Shown piece by piece: positions 63,075 to 64,000 of a DNA stretch of 64,000 bases. Made by a program: the position numbers and the translations under genes. Positions within the stretch are counted from its first letter, which is position 1; the number at the start of each line of letters is the position of its first letter. Source of the DNA: JBCBSZ01 sp039185015. GTDB taxonomy: Bacteria > Actinomycetota > Acidimicrobiia > Acidimicrobiales > Poriferisodalaceae. The notes beneath the pieces were generated by a model. It saw only the letters and a program-made list of their open reading frames with translations, was not told the DNA's origin and ran no database searches. Location of the stretch: assembly GCA_039185015.1 (NCBI GenBank), contig JBCDAU010000022.1:21288-85287 (forward strand). Reading direction: 5' to 3'.

Positions 63075-63884
63075 GTGATCCGTCGATCCCTCGCCGCGCT
63101 CATCCTCGGGCCGTCGCTGCTGGTGGCCTCGCTGGCCTGGTCGGGCTTCGTCGCGCTGCAGACCGTGCTCGACCCCGACCGCTCCCGAGAGGTGGCCGAG
63201 GAGCTCTTCGACAACGACGAGGTCCAGGCGCAGCTGACCTCCAATCTCGCCAGCGCCATCAGCGCCGGCTTGCCCGAGGGGGCACCGGTCACCGACGAGC
63301 AGGTCGATCAGGCGGCCACGGCCGTGCTGGCCGACCCGGCCGTCGAGGCGCTGGTGCTCGACGCCCTCGGTTCGACCCACGCGGCGTTCCTCGGTGAGGG
63401 CGAGGCCCCGGAGACCCTCTCGCTGGCGCCGGTCGCCGAATCGCTACGGGCCCAGCTGGTCGAGACGGTGCCGGGGGCCGCAGCCGTCGTACCGGAGCTG
63501 CCGGCGCTCGAGTTCGACCTCCCGACCGAACGCATCCCCGACGCCTCTCCGCTCCGGACCTTCACCCAGCGGGCCGTGCCGGTCCTCGCGCTCGTCGCCG
63601 CGATCGGCGTCGTGCTCGCCCTGCTGACCACGACCGACCGGTCGTCCGTGCTCTGGCGAGCTGGCGTCTGGGCGGTCGGCGCCGCGGCCTTCTCGCTGAT
63701 CATCGGGCTCGGCTTGCCGTGGGTGATCCGACGCTTCGCGCCCGATGGTGCCGAGGTGTTCGCCGCGCTCTTCTCGGCGTTGCTGAGATCGGTGATCCTG
63801 CCGGCGATCGTGCTCGCCGTCGGCGGCGTGGTGCTCATGGTCGTCGCGGCGATCGCCGGCATTTTGGCTTGCACATACCACTAG
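63075..63884 (+). CDS. Truncated membrane protein, C terminus lost at a composition break
   Basis: A 269-residue reading frame from GTG 63075. One N-terminal helix (about 7-27) is followed by a 140-residue extracytoplasmic Asp/Glu-rich region and three further helices. At about residue 263 the sequence crosses a sharp drop in G+C (from 63861), and the frame ends ILACTYH. The native C-terminal residues are likely missing. No recognised family; the helix pattern resembles actinobacterial hypothetical membrane proteins. Confidence 0.6.
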   Translation: MIRRSLAALILGPSLLVASLAWSGFVALQTVLDPDRSREVAEELFDNDEVQAQLTSNLASAISAGLPEGAPVTDEQVDQAATAVLADPAVEALVLDALGSTHAAFLGEGEAPETLSLAPVAESLRAQLVETVPGAAAVVPELPALEFDLPTERIPDASPLRTFTQRAVPVLALVAAIGVVLALLTTTDRSSVLWRAGVWAVGAAAFSLIIGLGLPWVIRRFAPDGAEVFAALFSALLRSVILPAIVLAVGGVVLMVVAAIAGILACTYH

Positions 63885-64000
63885 CAGGCTTACTATTGCA
63901 AGCTTTAAATTCCTATTCATAACGACGAGATTTTAAGTTTGCTACAAACCTTTAGTTTCCTCTTCTACCGCCACCGCGGGAAGATGAGCTTCTGCTTCCA
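63861..64000. other. AT-rich segment, foreign or chimeric
   Basis: From 63861 to 63960 I count 36 G+C in 100 bases against about 70% elsewhere; the last 40 bases recover to 23 of 40. An inverted repeat, GCTTGCA (63867-63873) and TGCAAGC (63897-63903), lies just inside the break. No gene is supported here. The segment runs off the window. Confidence 0.7.

Overview
The window is about 70% G+C and densely coded, with many GTG starts and 1-4 base start/stop overlaps. Its gene families are typical of Actinobacteria: F420/FMN split-barrel proteins, a luciferase-like F420 oxidoreductase, an SCP-x-type thiolase with a DUF35 OB-fold partner, an IniA/IniC-like dynamin pair, and a P450 with a 3Fe-4S ferredoxin. 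An actinobacterium, perhaps of the Acidimicrobiia, is my inference; no rRNA or other marker gene is present to fix the taxon. No rRNA, tRNA, CRISPR array or insertion sequence was recognised, and no stretch longer than 300 bases lacks a gene.

Layout. 1-5.0 kb: two iron/2-oxoglutarate oxygenases, a split-barrel flavoprotein, an acetyltransferase and two transporters. 5.2-13.1 kb: an F420 oxidoreductase, a winged-helix/NTPase regulator, a ureohydrolase-methyltransferase-flavoprotein operon, folD and small enzymes. 13.1-27.9 kb, all on the minus strand: two large LuxR regulators (one with an intact P-loop, one degenerate), a membrane-anchored Hsp70-like protein, several acidic proteins and two coupled dynamin-like GTPases. 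Two of the acidic proteins end in nearly the same 19-residue tail. The composition resembles the mycobacterial iniBAC operon with an added chaperone and regulators, and it is the best candidate here for a poorly described system. 28-43 kb: folate genes (5-formyl-THF cyclo-ligase, a FolP-like protein, a FolB-FolK fusion), thiolase/OB-fold, malic enzyme, P450-ferredoxin, a GGDEF-EAL protein and a VapBC module.

43.3-57.7 kb is a myo-inositol-type catabolic regulon. On the minus strand lie iolE, a sugar ABC transporter (binding protein, unusually long permease, single-domain ATPase), a Cgl0159-family aldolase-like protein, a 2-hydroxyacid dehydrogenase, two Gfo/Idh/MocA dehydrogenases, an SDR and iolD. 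A divergent LacI regulator and mmsA/iolA lie on the plus strand. Two near-identical 14-base palindromes sit between iolE and the LacI gene. 57.7-63.9 kb holds a secreted protease-like lipoprotein, small proteins and a TetR-rhodanese-PhyH-PhzF operon behind two dyad operators.

Dispersed features: a GC-rich intergenic element of about 70 bases occurs in five copies, and a 90-base unit is tandemly duplicated near 30.1 kb. The last 140 bases (from 63861) fall abruptly to about 36% G+C and truncate the final membrane protein, which suggests a foreign insertion or an assembly join.
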